From the NCBI GenBank assembly GCA_016278415.1, contig JADQBV010000013.1, positions 1 through 64,000 of the forward strand: 64,000 bases of DNA. The letters run 5' to 3'. Shown piece by piece: positions 16,253 through 25,788 of this stretch; position 1 is the first letter of the stretch, and each line of letters begins with the position of its first letter. The notes under the pieces were generated by a model, which saw only the letters and a list, made by a program, of their open reading frames with translations, was not told the DNA's origin and made no database searches. The stretch comes from Halanaerobiales bacterium. GTDB lineage: Bacteria; Bacillota_F; Halanaerobiia; Halanaerobiales; DTU029. The position numbers and the translations under genes are program-made.

Positions 16253-16882
16253 TCATAGCGTAACTCCTGCATTTTTAGCATATGGATGAAATAAATTGAT
16301 AAGCTCTCTCCAGTATACCGGATAAGCATTTGAACCATAATAATTTAATTGTCTCTTCCCTTCCAATTTTATTTCCAAACCCCACTGCTCTCCATCCAGA
16401 ATATCAGAATTATTATATTTCTTCTTCCAAGACAATAAAAATATCTTATTATATATTTTATTGATAAGCTTATTCCATTCTTCAATAGATAGTTCTTGCT
16501 TACCAGTTCTATTGTTCTCAAAATTGTATTCATCCATTGCTAAACCGGGTTTAACTTCATAATGGCAGCCATTCTCGTCTTTTTCAAAGCATAGATTTAT
16601 GTATCCTCCAAAGAAACCACCCACATAAAAACTTATATTTCGGGTTTCAATAGCATAATCAAATAATGAGCCATCTTTATTCATTTTAATTGGTGGTCCT
16701 CCAAAATCTTTCTTACAATTATTGCAATGATATTTTGGATCAGATTCCGTAATCATACACCCTCCAAGTACAACATGCCCTACTTCAAGTTCTTCTTCTA
16801 ATTTCTTAGTAAATGCGGGCATACCCCAGAGATATTCTGCTACATTTCTATTTCCGCATTTCGGACACTTTATCTTGCTCAT
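16253..16882 (-). CDS. Zinc-ribbon protein of unknown function
   Basis: A 209-residue protein starting with a zinc ribbon: CPKCGNR near residue 5 and CNNCKKDF near residue 52. The remainder has aromatic beta-rich text (FYVGGFFGGYINLCFEKDENGCHYEV, QWGLEIKLEGKRQLNYYGSNAYPVYWRELINLF) that I do not recognise. ATG 16882 has GGAGGAAGTA. It sits between the nuclease and the McrC-like gene with short gaps, so it is likely part of the defence operon. Confidence 0.55.
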   Translation of the reverse strand: MSKIKCPKCGNRNVAEYLWGMPAFTKKLEEELEVGHVVLGGCMITESDPKYHCNNCKKDFGGPPIKMNKDGSLFDYAIETRNISFYVGGFFGGYINLCFEKDENGCHYEVKPGLAMDEYNFENNRTGKQELSIEEWNKLINKIYNKIFLLSWKKKYNNSDILDGEQWGLEIKLEGKRQLNYYGSNAYPVYWRELINLFHPYAKNAGVTL

Positions 16883-16912
16883 TACTTCCTCCAACATTTA
16901 ATATATTATGGA

Positions 16913-18640
16913 TTATGAAATTCTATATGTTTCTAATATATTCTGAATTACTTCTTTAATTTCATTTACATTTTTTGTTCTTCCTGGCCTTAACCCAAAA
17001 GCACCTACTCCTTGATATTCAGTATTTGGAATGCTCTCATCTTCATAATAGACTTTGCTCTCAGTTCCAGGATATACTACAAAGGCTCCTCTTGCTAGTT
17101 TTATAGCATCCTTATAGGTATGCATTTTACTTATATCATCATACTTAAAGCTACGTTTTTCTTCTTGTTCTATATACTCAGTTTCTTCTGAATTAATGTT
17201 TGTTGAAATATTTGCTTTGAATTTTGCATCGAATAGATAAATAGCAATAATTTCTCCATTAGAATTTATAATCTCTAAAGAAATATCAGGATCATAAGCC
17301 TTTGAATAGCTTATTGAATTATCATAATTCTTATTATAATTCAATTTGATAGTAGGGTAATAACCATTACTGTTAAATATAAAATAATTTGCATTTGTTT
17401 TCTTTTCTAAAGTTTTAGAAAATTCCGTTTTATTTACTTTGTATTTTTTCTTGTCAAGTTTCTCCTTATATATTTCAGATAAAATCTGAGCTATAATAAA
17501 ATAACAATAATTTTCATATAAAACATCTAAGGATTTATTTTCAATCAATTCTTCCAAATCTTCTCTATTAAATGCATTAACAGGTAAGGATTTTAACCCC
17601 AAGTACATCTTGAAAATCTGCCTGTAGCCATCTCTTCTGGTAAGTACAGTAGAATACATTGGAATATTTCTAATTTCTCCAACACTTTTTAAAAACGAAT
17701 TAGTAAGTATATTTTTTAGTTCACCAGAATACTTTTTATTTTCTTCTAAAAGTGTTTTGTTGAGAAAAACATTTTGACTTTTAAATTTTTCCTGAAATCG
17801 TTCAATAGTAATCAAACAAAGATTTATAAAGTATTTAATAAATCTGTTTTCAGCATTATCATAGGAATCTATTATATCTTCATACATAAGCTCTGAAGGA
17901 ATATAGTTTTTATTTCCATCTGACAATTTCCTAGCTAGTTTATTATTTACATTATTACACGGAATCAAAGCAACATTTCCAGATATAACATCAATAATTG
18001 AATCTTGCGATATTTCTGGTATAGTATTAATGTTTTCATATTTTAATTCATTAACCATTACTCTGTTGGGATTATTCTCAATCAATCTAAAATTAGAAAA
18101 AAAATTAATTGATTTGTTTTTTGTTCTCATCATATTCATAATAAGTAAATACCTATGATAATCCAAATCTGAAATTTTTTTATTATTTCGTGAAATTCTA
18201 GAATAAGTTGGTTGATTAAAATCATATGATAGATTTGTTATAAATTGATTGACCGCATCTATCATTAACTCCATATCTGTATTATCAATTTTGGATGATT
18301 CAATAAATAATTGTACTTTTTTAAAATATGCCAATCCTATATAGTTTCTATAGAGCAATGTTCCATAATTATCTGTACCAAACTCTCCTACTTTAAGAAA
18401 ATCATCTTCGGTAAAATTATGGCTCATGGATTGAACTTTATATTTCTTCCATTCCTGCAAAACAATCTTTTTTGCATATCCAAGGACTAATTTAATATTA
18501 TCTGTCCTTTGTTCTGTTTCAACTAAATATTCACGTTCTAAATCTTGTGCAAAAATCTTTAAATCGGTCTGTGTAACATCATTTCGGTATATTATTACAT
18601 CACCAGTCTTTATTGCTTTTACTTCAATAATTTCATCCAT
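16913..18640 (-). CDS. McrC-like restriction subunit (DUF2357, PD-(D/E)XK)
   Basis: A 575-residue protein with a DUF2357-type N-terminal and middle region and a C-terminal nuclease core: DPDISLEIINSNGEIIAIYLFDAKFK (about residues 455-480), giving Asp, then Asp-x-Lys, followed by DISKMHTYKDAIK. This is the partner type of McrB-like AAA proteins in McrBC and LlaJI-type systems; it would cut DNA when its partner translocates. ATG 18640 lies 8 bases after the stop of the McrB-like gene, so the pair is translated together. Whether it cuts methylated (type IV) or unmethylated DNA is not decided by sequence alone. The linked methyltransferases argue for the latter. Confidence 0.82.
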   Translation of the reverse strand: MDEIIEVKAIKTGDVIIYRNDVTQTDLKIFAQDLEREYLVETEQRTDNIKLVLGYAKKIVLQEWKKYKVQSMSHNFTEDDFLKVGEFGTDNYGTLLYRNYIGLAYFKKVQLFIESSKIDNTDMELMIDAVNQFITNLSYDFNQPTYSRISRNNKKISDLDYHRYLLIMNMMRTKNKSINFFSNFRLIENNPNRVMVNELKYENINTIPEISQDSIIDVISGNVALIPCNNVNNKLARKLSDGNKNYIPSELMYEDIIDSYDNAENRFIKYFINLCLITIERFQEKFKSQNVFLNKTLLEENKKYSGELKNILTNSFLKSVGEIRNIPMYSTVLTRRDGYRQIFKMYLGLKSLPVNAFNREDLEELIENKSLDVLYENYCYFIIAQILSEIYKEKLDKKKYKVNKTEFSKTLEKKTNANYFIFNSNGYYPTIKLNYNKNYDNSISYSKAYDPDISLEIINSNGEIIAIYLFDAKFKANISTNINSEETEYIEQEEKRSFKYDDISKMHTYKDAIKLARGAFVVYPGTESKVYYEDESIPNTEYQGVGAFGLRPGRTKNVNEIKEVIQNILETYRIS

Positions 18641-18648
18641 GTGAACAC

Positions 18649-20376
18649 CTACTTTATAAATGTTGCAAAACCTACTGAATTTAAATCATTCAGCATGTTA
18701 ATTATTTTAGTTGCACTTCTTGGATATTTAAACAACTCTTCTATTTGCGCCTTTGATAATTCGAGACTTTGTAGTTGAACATTAATAGTTGTGCCTAATG
18801 ATTGCCTTAATTCATCCGCATCAATTGTAGGCTCCCAATCTATTTTTGTTTTTAGACACAACGAAAGTATCTCAATTAAAGGCCTCCATAATTTATCATA
18901 TGCTCCATAAAATTTAGGTAAAATTTTCTGTAACATTTGGATATCCATTGCAATAACAGCTCTTTCAGAATAAGTTGTATTTTTATATACATTGCACATA
19001 TATCTTGATATTTCATTCATTACTCTATATCCAAATTGCATATTATATTTTTTAAGAACTGAAAATATCTTTAGTAAATCAATAAATTCATTTTTACTCG
19101 TTAAAATAAACTGATCAACATTATCCCTTGACGGCATCGTAATAACAACATCAGGCATAGGTTTCTCCACATCAAAATAGTAATCATCATTTTTAAATAT
19201 TAAATTGTTACTTGCAAGAATCTCCTTCATTTCATCATTTAGATTATACAGCTCACTAAAATCAACCTCATTGAATTCAATGACGTTACTTCTATCTAAA
19301 ACTTTAGGACTAAACATATATGTTGTTTCATCAACATTTACTGTACCAATTGTAAATAGATTTAATGGAATCGGCATTTCTGGTGGGATTAAATACATTT
19401 CATTACTTTCATCATAAAGCTTAGGACATTTATATTTATCCTTAACTCTATAATTACATTCATTGCCATCACACTTTTCATTACATCCTGTTCCCAAACA
19501 GACTGGACTATTATGTAATACCAAATTATCTTGAATCACTTCATCCACATATCCACCACCCAAATCTTTATATAACTGTTCAAGAACATTTAAAGTATTT
19601 AAATCTCCTTCATCTATTTCAGTCTTGTTTTTCAATCTATACAGGTTTTGTGTAGGCATATTAGGTTTTGGAATACTCTCAAACGTTCTTCCAGCTAAAC
19701 GTGATGGAACACCATCCTTTTTTTGATTTAATTCAGTCCTAAACATAGGAGTCCAATTTTCTTCTTGACCGCCAAAGAACTGCTCTTTCCAACGCACTAC
19801 AAATCTGTTTTCTCTATAGTCTTTGACGTCTAAAAATTCACCTGGTTTATTAATATCTATTGCAGCAAGTATTATTGCTTCAGATAGTTTTTGTACATTT
19901 TGAAAATTAAATGCACTAAACTGCTCTTCGCTTAGACCTTTAAATTGTTTTTCAACTCTCCTACTTTCAATTAAGCTTAAATAATCCGCAAAATAATGTT
20001 CCGTTTTTGCTATGTTCATTTCATCCAAAATTAAAAAATATGGTTTGTTTGGATTACTTAATGCTCTTATAAATAAGCCTATCAGAGGTGTCTTATAATA
20101 ACTATCATCAATTAAATTATGAAATCCGAACAATCCCTTATTATCTCTCCAATTTGGTTTTACTGGTATAAGTTCATACTGTTTCTCTCCACTATCAGAA
20201 ACAATTTCAGCAAATAACTCTGCAATTTTTGATTTGCCGGAGCCAGAAATACCAGTTAAAATAACAAATGGTTTTGTAATCAAAGAATTAAAATAATTGA
20301 AGATTAAGTCTTTACTATAATAAAATCCTCGTTTTCTAAAAGATTCAATCAACTCATTAACATTAGTAATCGCCAT
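18649..20376 (-). CDS. McrB-like AAA+ restriction motor
   Basis: A 575-residue AAA+ protein: Walker A GISGSGKS (residues 42-49), Walker B FLILDEMN near residue 115, and GTVNVDETTYMFSPKVLDRSNVIEF at the sensor/McrB signature region. A cysteine cluster (CLGTGCNEKC, CNYRVKDKYKCP) in the middle probably binds zinc. It powers DNA translocation and activates the McrC-like nuclease encoded next. ATG 20376 has GGGGGAA upstream. Its promoter points away from the methyltransferase promoter, which separates restriction from modification transcription. Confidence 0.85.
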   Translation of the reverse strand: MAITNVNELIESFRKRGFYYSKDLIFNYFNSLITKPFVILTGISGSGKSKIAELFAEIVSDSGEKQYELIPVKPNWRDNKGLFGFHNLIDDSYYKTPLIGLFIRALSNPNKPYFLILDEMNIAKTEHYFADYLSLIESRRVEKQFKGLSEEQFSAFNFQNVQKLSEAIILAAIDINKPGEFLDVKDYRENRFVVRWKEQFFGGQEENWTPMFRTELNQKKDGVPSRLAGRTFESIPKPNMPTQNLYRLKNKTEIDEGDLNTLNVLEQLYKDLGGGYVDEVIQDNLVLHNSPVCLGTGCNEKCDGNECNYRVKDKYKCPKLYDESNEMYLIPPEMPIPLNLFTIGTVNVDETTYMFSPKVLDRSNVIEFNEVDFSELYNLNDEMKEILASNNLIFKNDDYYFDVEKPMPDVVITMPSRDNVDQFILTSKNEFIDLLKIFSVLKKYNMQFGYRVMNEISRYMCNVYKNTTYSERAVIAMDIQMLQKILPKFYGAYDKLWRPLIEILSLCLKTKIDWEPTIDADELRQSLGTTINVQLQSLELSKAQIEELFKYPRSATKIINMLNDLNSVGFATFIK

Positions 20377-20405
20377 CTTGTTTCCCCCGAATTTTTTTAT
20401 CTTTT

Positions 20406-20434
20406 ATTATAACATGTTTTTTGTTATTGTGCAA
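20406..20434 (-). promoter_or_regulatory. Promoter of the restriction genes
   Basis: Minus-strand TTGCAC (20429-20434), 17-base spacer, TATAAT (20406-20411), 30 bases before the McrB-like start codon. A near-consensus sigma-A promoter. Confidence 0.8.
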
Positions 20435-20479
20435 TTCCTACCCTCTTTGCATCCTCCAATAATTCCCACTAAATTTTTG

Positions 20480-20508
20480 TTGTAAAATTCAAACCAATAT
20501 GCTATTAT
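20480..20508 (+). promoter_or_regulatory. Promoter of the methyltransferase genes
   Basis: Plus-strand TTGTAA (20480-20485), 17-base spacer, TATTAT (20503-20508). It overlaps the in-frame ATG at 20499, which therefore cannot be the start; ATG 20544 is used. The HTH carried by the first methyltransferase may bind here. Confidence 0.75.
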
Positions 20509-20543
20509 ATTATGAGAAACTTGAAAGGCTTGGTGGACTTTTT

Positions 20544-22364
20544 ATGGATAGAAACAAGGAGTTTTTAACTCCAAAAGAAACATCTGAAATTTTATGTGTA
20601 TCCACTTCAACAATTCGTAGATGGGCCGATGATGGCACATTACCTTGTTGTAGAGTGGGCAAATCTGGATATAGACGATTCGAGCGTGATAAGGTATTGG
20701 ATTTAAAAGAAAAGTATTATGGTGATGCTTTTTTTGTTTCTAAAAAAGAAGAAACAAAAAAGAAAAATAAAATTATTAATAAAAATATTTCTGCAAAAGC
20801 ACACCCAGCTCACTATCTCATGCATAAATATTGGGGCAGAAAACCACACAATGTTGTTAGCGAGTATATTCATTGTTTTACCAAAGAGGGAGATATCATT
20901 CTTGAACCGTTTATGGGCAGTGGTGTAACCGTTATCGAAGCTGTAAAAGCTAATCGTAATGTTGTAGGCATTGATATTAATCCAATGTCGAAATTTATCG
21001 TTCAAAATACTATAAGTAATGTTGATTTAAATACTTTTTCAGAAATATATACTGATATTATGGGGAAAATTAATAGCCAGTTTTCTGAATTATATTATAC
21101 ACATTGTCCTATATGTAATGCAATCAGTAAAATGGAAACTGGTGTTTGGGATAATAATAGTTTATCTCGCATTAAAGGAATCTGTAATGAGCATGGCAAA
21201 TTTATAAAAAATGCCGATGAATATGATTTAAATCAATATCAATATTGTTCAGAATTAAAAAAACATTTACAAGAACAACAAATTATTAACTATCCAACTG
21301 ATAATATTATGAAATATGTAAAAAGAAGCGGTCGTGAACGTATTGACGAACTATTTTCAGATAGAGCTCTAATTATTCTATCACATATCAGAGATGCTTT
21401 TAGAAAGGTAGAAGATATTAAGATTCAGAACCTTCTTATGTTTTGTTTTACTTCTATGCTTTCAAATGTTTCGAGAATGTTACCTGGTGATTTAGAAAAA
21501 GCCACATATAAATCCGGCTGGGTTATTAGTAAATTTTGGACTCCTAAAATACATACTGAACGTAATGTTTTTATGTGCATGGATTTACGTTACAAAGCTA
21601 TATTAAAAGGAAAAAAAGAATTAGTTAATATTAACGACAGTCTTGCTGATATTTCTGTTGGTGATTCCTCAAATCTTTCTAAAATCAAAGATAATAGTAT
21701 TGACTATATTTTTACTGATCCTCCTTATGGGGAAAGTATTGCTTATTTAGCATTAAGTCATTTTTGGAATAGTTGGCTACAAGATGATGTTGATTATGAT
21801 AACGAAATAATTATAGATCCATACCGTAATAAAAACTATGATGATTACAATGAACGTACTCATAACGCATATAGAGAATTTTATAGAGTTCTTAAACCAG
21901 AACATTATATGTCATTTACATTTCATAACCGAGATTTGAATGTTTGGAAAGCAATTTTAGATTCCTGCTATGAAGCAGGATTTACACTAGAAAATATTAT
22001 TTTGCAAGAACAGGCAGTAAGCTCAGGAACGCAAGGAATAAATAAAAAAAATACTTTAACTGGAGATTTTGTTTATAATTTTAAAAAAACTAAGAGGCAA
22101 AATGATATCCCAGTTTTTCAAGATAATGCAGAGCAATTTATAAAAGACAACATTGAACAGTTTATCAGCAATAATAACGGGGCAACTTCGACTGAATTAT
22201 ATGAATATATTATACCTATTATTGTTCAAAGGCGTGCATATACTGATAAAAACGGTTCTGTTATAAATATTGAAAATATATTAAAAAGCACTTATGATTA
22301 CGTAGAAATAAATCCTAAGGCTAAAAATAAAATTGGAGGTGCTTACAAGTGGATGAAAAAATAA
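20544..22364 (+). CDS. DNA methyltransferase with N-terminal MerR-like HTH
   Basis: A 606-residue fusion. Residues 1-60 form a MerR/excisionase-type helix-turn-helix (LTPKETSEILCVSTSTIRRWADDGTLPCCRVG). The rest is a SAM-dependent amino-methyltransferase (N6-adenine or N4-cytosine class): AHYLMHKYWGRKP, motif I LEPFMGSGVTVIEA and motif IV TDPPYGES, with a cysteine cluster (HCPICNAI, GICNEHG) between them. It should protect the host from the divergently encoded McrBC-like nuclease. The HTH suggests that the enzyme also regulates transcription or recognises its target through this domain. It overlaps the next methyltransferase by 16 bases. Confidence 0.85.
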   Translation: MDRNKEFLTPKETSEILCVSTSTIRRWADDGTLPCCRVGKSGYRRFERDKVLDLKEKYYGDAFFVSKKEETKKKNKIINKNISAKAHPAHYLMHKYWGRKPHNVVSEYIHCFTKEGDIILEPFMGSGVTVIEAVKANRNVVGIDINPMSKFIVQNTISNVDLNTFSEIYTDIMGKINSQFSELYYTHCPICNAISKMETGVWDNNSLSRIKGICNEHGKFIKNADEYDLNQYQYCSELKKHLQEQQIINYPTDNIMKYVKRSGRERIDELFSDRALIILSHIRDAFRKVEDIKIQNLLMFCFTSMLSNVSRMLPGDLEKATYKSGWVISKFWTPKIHTERNVFMCMDLRYKAILKGKKELVNINDSLADISVGDSSNLSKIKDNSIDYIFTDPPYGESIAYLALSHFWNSWLQDDVDYDNEIIIDPYRNKNYDDYNERTHNAYREFYRVLKPEHYMSFTFHNRDLNVWKAILDSCYEAGFTLENIILQEQAVSSGTQGINKKNTLTGDFVYNFKKTKRQNDIPVFQDNAEQFIKDNIEQFISNNNGATSTELYEYIIPIIVQRRAYTDKNGSVINIENILKSTYDYVEINPKAKNKIGGAYKWMKK

Positions 22365-23455
22365 AATTTAATGCACTTGACCTTTTTGCAGGAGCTGGTG
22401 GATTTTCACAGGGTATGGAAGACGCAGGTTTCGATGTTATTGCAGCAATAGAATTTAATCAGCAAATTGCTGAAACATATCAATATAATCACAAAAATAC
22501 AGAATTAATAGTTGATGACATGCTTAACGTCAAAGAAGAGGTTGTTGCAGATATCTTCAAGAAAAAGAACTTATCCTGTGATATTATTTTTGGTGGACCG
22601 CCATGCCAAGGATTTAGTATGGCTGGTAGAAGAATTCGTTCTAATATTTCTTTTTTAGATGATGAGCGAAACTATCTATTTAAAGAATTTATTAGAATGG
22701 TTACATTTCTTAATCCCAAAATTTTTGTTATAGAAAATGTACCTGGAATTCTGAACTACAATAATGGAAGTGTTAAAAGTGAAATATATGAAGCTTTTGG
22801 TAAGTTAGGATATGCTCTACATTCTAAAGTTTTATGTGCAGCTGACTTTGGTGTGCCTCAGATTCGAAATCGTGCAATATTTATTGGCAACAGAATTGGT
22901 GTAAATCCAAAAGATTTATTCCCAATACCATCTCACAATTCTGATAATTATGTTACAGTAAGAGATGCAATTAGTGATTTACCAATCCTTGAGGCAGGAT
23001 GTGGAAATGAAATAACTCCTTATCCTATAAACGTAAGCATATCCGAGTATCAACAAAAATTGCGTTCAAATTCAGGTGTAGTTTATAACCATATAAGTTC
23101 ACGTCACAAACCAGAAACATTAAATATTTTATCAATGATTAAAGAGGGACAAACCATGAAGGACTTACCTGAAAATTACCACACAAAATCAGTTCATAGT
23201 GGTGCTTATGGGAGAATGGTCTTTGATAAACCAGCTTATACTTTAACTACTAGAATTAACACTCCGTCAGTAGGAAGAATAACCCACCCTCAGCAAAATA
23301 GAACAATAACACCTCGAGAGGCTGCCCGAATTCAATCCTTTCCTGATGATTATAAATTCATAGGTGATATTACCTCTATAGGTATGCAAATAGGAAATGC
23401 TGTTCCTCCTATATTAGCTGAAAAAATAGGTGAACAGATACTAAAATATTTATAA
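22349..23455 (+). CDS. C5-cytosine DNA methyltransferase
   Basis: A 368-residue Dcm-type enzyme with motif I DLFAGAGGFSQGM, motif IV GGPPCQGFSMAG (catalytic Cys86), motif VI ENVPGI, motif VIII QIRNRAIFIG and motifs IX/X (REAARIQSFPDDY, IGNAVPP). The target-recognition region lies between about residues 190 and 290. The start is GTG 22349 with GGAGGTGC upstream, overlapping the end of the first methyltransferase, so the two are translationally coupled. Two methyltransferases plus an McrBC-like pair recall LlaJI-type systems, which use two enzymes for an asymmetric site. Confidence 0.92.
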   Translation: MDEKIKFNALDLFAGAGGFSQGMEDAGFDVIAAIEFNQQIAETYQYNHKNTELIVDDMLNVKEEVVADIFKKKNLSCDIIFGGPPCQGFSMAGRRIRSNISFLDDERNYLFKEFIRMVTFLNPKIFVIENVPGILNYNNGSVKSEIYEAFGKLGYALHSKVLCAADFGVPQIRNRAIFIGNRIGVNPKDLFPIPSHNSDNYVTVRDAISDLPILEAGCGNEITPYPINVSISEYQQKLRSNSGVVYNHISSRHKPETLNILSMIKEGQTMKDLPENYHTKSVHSGAYGRMVFDKPAYTLTTRINTPSVGRITHPQQNRTITPREAARIQSFPDDYKFIGDITSIGMQIGNAVPPILAEKIGEQILKYL

Positions 23456-23504
23456 TTATTCTTTTTCTGATGTTAAATATATTCTTAAAGTGAGTCCTTC
23501 TGGT

Positions 23505-23577
23505 AGGTTCACTATGAACCTCACCTCAGTCCACAAAAAACACGTAACTTCCCCTTGGTGGGAAATACGTGTTTTTT
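23505..23577. terminator. Hairpin pair closing the methyltransferase operon
   Basis: AAAAAACACGTA (23535-23546) and TACGTGTTTTTT (23566-23577) form a bidirectional terminator between convergent genes. A smaller hairpin AGGTTCA/TGAACCT lies just before it at 23505-23521. Confidence 0.8.
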
Positions 23578-23604
23578 CATGCTCCTTAATCGAATATTAA
23601 AAAA

Positions 23605-23865
23605 TTACTCTATGATTAAAAAATATCTATTAGAGGAATTACTTCCATTCTCCCTATAACGTGATTCTTTTCTAAGCAAGCCACAACGAATTAGATCCGC
23701 TATGGCTCTCTTTACTGTACTCCTTGACATGGATGTGTCTTTTGCAATGGTATTAATAGCTGGCCAGCATTCACCCTTTGCATCACATCTATCTTTCAAA
23801 TACATATATACACACTTAGCACGAGATGGAAGTTCCTCTTTGTAAATCCTCCCAAAAAAGCTCAA
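23605..23865 (-). CDS. Small HTH_36-type DNA-binding protein
   Basis: An 86-residue winged-helix protein (LPSRAKCVYMYLKDRCDAKGECWPAINTIAKDTSMSRSTVKRAIADLIRCGLLRKESR), like the N-terminal DNA-binding part of plasmid and ICE replication or partition proteins. Start TTG 23865 has GGGGGTG upstream and lies 11 bases past the stop of the VirD4 gene, so it is the end of the same transcript. It may be a stand-alone regulator of transfer or a replication accessory protein. Confidence 0.7.
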   Translation of the reverse strand: MSFFGRIYKEELPSRAKCVYMYLKDRCDAKGECWPAINTIAKDTSMSRSTVKRAIADLIRCGLLRKESRYRENGSNSSNRYFLIIE

Positions 23866-23876
23866 TGAAACACCCC

Positions 23877-25730
23877 CTATGTCCTAAGTATTGATTTACG
23901 TTTTGAATCTACTTTACTTTCACCTGGTTGTTCATGCATAGGAGTATGAAGTATACCCCCTTGCCTCTTTACAGTTGATTCGGAAGTTCCTTCTTCCTCT
24001 TCCTCTATTACCTCAGTCATATACTGACGAATTACATTTTCTTCTAAGGTCTGCTTGTCGGCATAGCATACCTTACGATGGGACTTTTCTTCCATCTTAT
24101 AGGGCTTATCGAAAGTAATGCCCCAATCTAAAAACAAATGAAGCTTCGTCTGCATGGGATGTACTCCTGTTTTCATAATTACAAAGTTTCCTTTTGGTAA
24201 TGACTTGAGCTCATCTGCTGTCAGTAATGGCCGCTCTATCATCTGTAAGCTTTGAGAAGGATCGTTTTTACCTCTGCTGATACTTCCACTCATAACAGTT
24301 CTGCTACCAAGTGCTTTGGATAGAACTTGAGCTGTTTCTGAGTTTGGTGCGAATCCTCCAAATATGGTGAGCTGACAGTTATCAGTTATAATCTCACTAC
24401 CTTCTTTCCCATAGTTTTTATCAAGCTGTGCAAAGGATTGAATGATTGGAACTATAGAAATTCTTCTGGAACGTCCTGCACTAAGCATCATCTCAAAGGA
24501 TTCAATCTTTGGAATTGTACCTATTTCATCAGCATAAATCATCACACGATTAGGGAGTTTGCCCCCATTTTCATCTGCTACCGTCAACATTTCACGGTAG
24601 AACTGTTGTAAAAATAAACTGACCATGAAATACTTTGTATTATCTTCTTCCGGGAGTATAAGAAAGATTGCAGACTTTTCGTAGCAGAAGGTTTCCGCAT
24701 CAATTGTTGTATCAAAACACAATATCTGTTCCATTTCAGAATCAAGAAAGGCATTGAGCCTTGATAGTACTGTAGAAAGAACAGAAGCCATTGCCTGCTC
24801 TGCTGAATTAAGTGCTGCACCTGCGAACCATCTTGCTTTATGGTCAGGAGGAAGTTTATCCATCAATAATTGAAACTGGCTTTTCCCTTTCACCTTGCTT
24901 GGTTCCATTAAATCCTGAACCAATTTAAACACACTTATGATATGTCTTGTATCTATTACATGTCCATCTTCCTCAGTAGGTGGGAGATATTCTGCTACAA
25001 GCAAAATAACTGCTGTCAGAAGTCCTTCTGCAGCATCATAGAAGAATGCATTTTGTCCATAAGCTGAACTGTCACCACCCGAATTTATGATTGTCTTTGA
25101 AATTATCTTTGCATATTTTTCTGCTTTGGCTCTTGCAGATAGATTATTGTTGTTTTTTCGATAAGCATCCATATATTTATTAACTAAATGCAGAAGATTA
25201 TTTCCATCACTACGTGTGGGATTTCTTAAATCAATAACTGCAACTTTATATCCATAATTCTCTTTTGCTATCGTTCCATAGTTTCTAGCTAAATCTCCCT
25301 TTGTATCAGTGGTTATAAAACTCATCCCACTCGCACATGCATATTCTAGATTTGGATATAGAAAAAAGGCTGTTTTACCAACTCCTGCTGCACCAATCAT
25401 AAGACAGTGAACATCTCCTGTATCTACAAGTCCTACAATATCTCCTTTATTTCCTTTACATCCAACCACTAATCCCTGTATCAAATTTCCACTCTCATCA
25501 CGTGGAAGATTCTTACCCTTTCTCCATTGTGATACTTTAAAAGGAATATGCTCATATGTTTTAATAATTTCCTTTTGAGTAGCAAATCGAGCAACTCCAT
25601 GTTGACCATCTCCTACTGTTTTAGATTTGATTCCATTTAAGGTATAGTAGTGAGCGAGTAAAGACAACCCACCAATTATTATGAACATTGAGGCACCAAT
25701 TCCTATTAATAAAAACACTTGTGATTGCAT
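23877..25730 (-). CDS. virD4: VirD4/TraG-type coupling protein
   Basis: A 617-residue T4SS coupling ATPase that brings the relaxosome to the mating channel. One N-terminal membrane segment (about residues 5-25) anchors it. Walker A is GAAGVGKT (113-120), Walker B region is RVMIYADEIGTI, followed by SAGRSRRISIVPIIQSFAQL typical of the TraG/VirD4 family. ATG 25730 has TGGAGGTAA. It lies in the processing module, downstream of a primase-like gene. Length and motifs are complete. Confidence 0.92.
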   Translation of the reverse strand: MQSQVFLLIGIGASMFIIIGGLSLLAHYYTLNGIKSKTVGDGQHGVARFATQKEIIKTYEHIPFKVSQWRKGKNLPRDESGNLIQGLVVGCKGNKGDIVGLVDTGDVHCLMIGAAGVGKTAFFLYPNLEYACASGMSFITTDTKGDLARNYGTIAKENYGYKVAVIDLRNPTRSDGNNLLHLVNKYMDAYRKNNNNLSARAKAEKYAKIISKTIINSGGDSSAYGQNAFFYDAAEGLLTAVILLVAEYLPPTEEDGHVIDTRHIISVFKLVQDLMEPSKVKGKSQFQLLMDKLPPDHKARWFAGAALNSAEQAMASVLSTVLSRLNAFLDSEMEQILCFDTTIDAETFCYEKSAIFLILPEEDNTKYFMVSLFLQQFYREMLTVADENGGKLPNRVMIYADEIGTIPKIESFEMMLSAGRSRRISIVPIIQSFAQLDKNYGKEGSEIITDNCQLTIFGGFAPNSETAQVLSKALGSRTVMSGSISRGKNDPSQSLQMIERPLLTADELKSLPKGNFVIMKTGVHPMQTKLHLFLDWGITFDKPYKMEEKSHRKVCYADKQTLEENVIRQYMTEVIEEEEEGTSESTVKRQGGILHTPMHEQPGESKVDSKRKSILRT

Positions 25731-25788
25731 TACATTTACCTCCATTCCCAAAATATTTTATGCACAGATTAATCAATCCTGTGGTTTT

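Noticed and set aside
20499..20543. Longer N-terminus for the HTH-methyltransferase
   Set aside because: The earlier ATG lies inside the promoter (before the transcription start) and lacks a ribosome-binding site.
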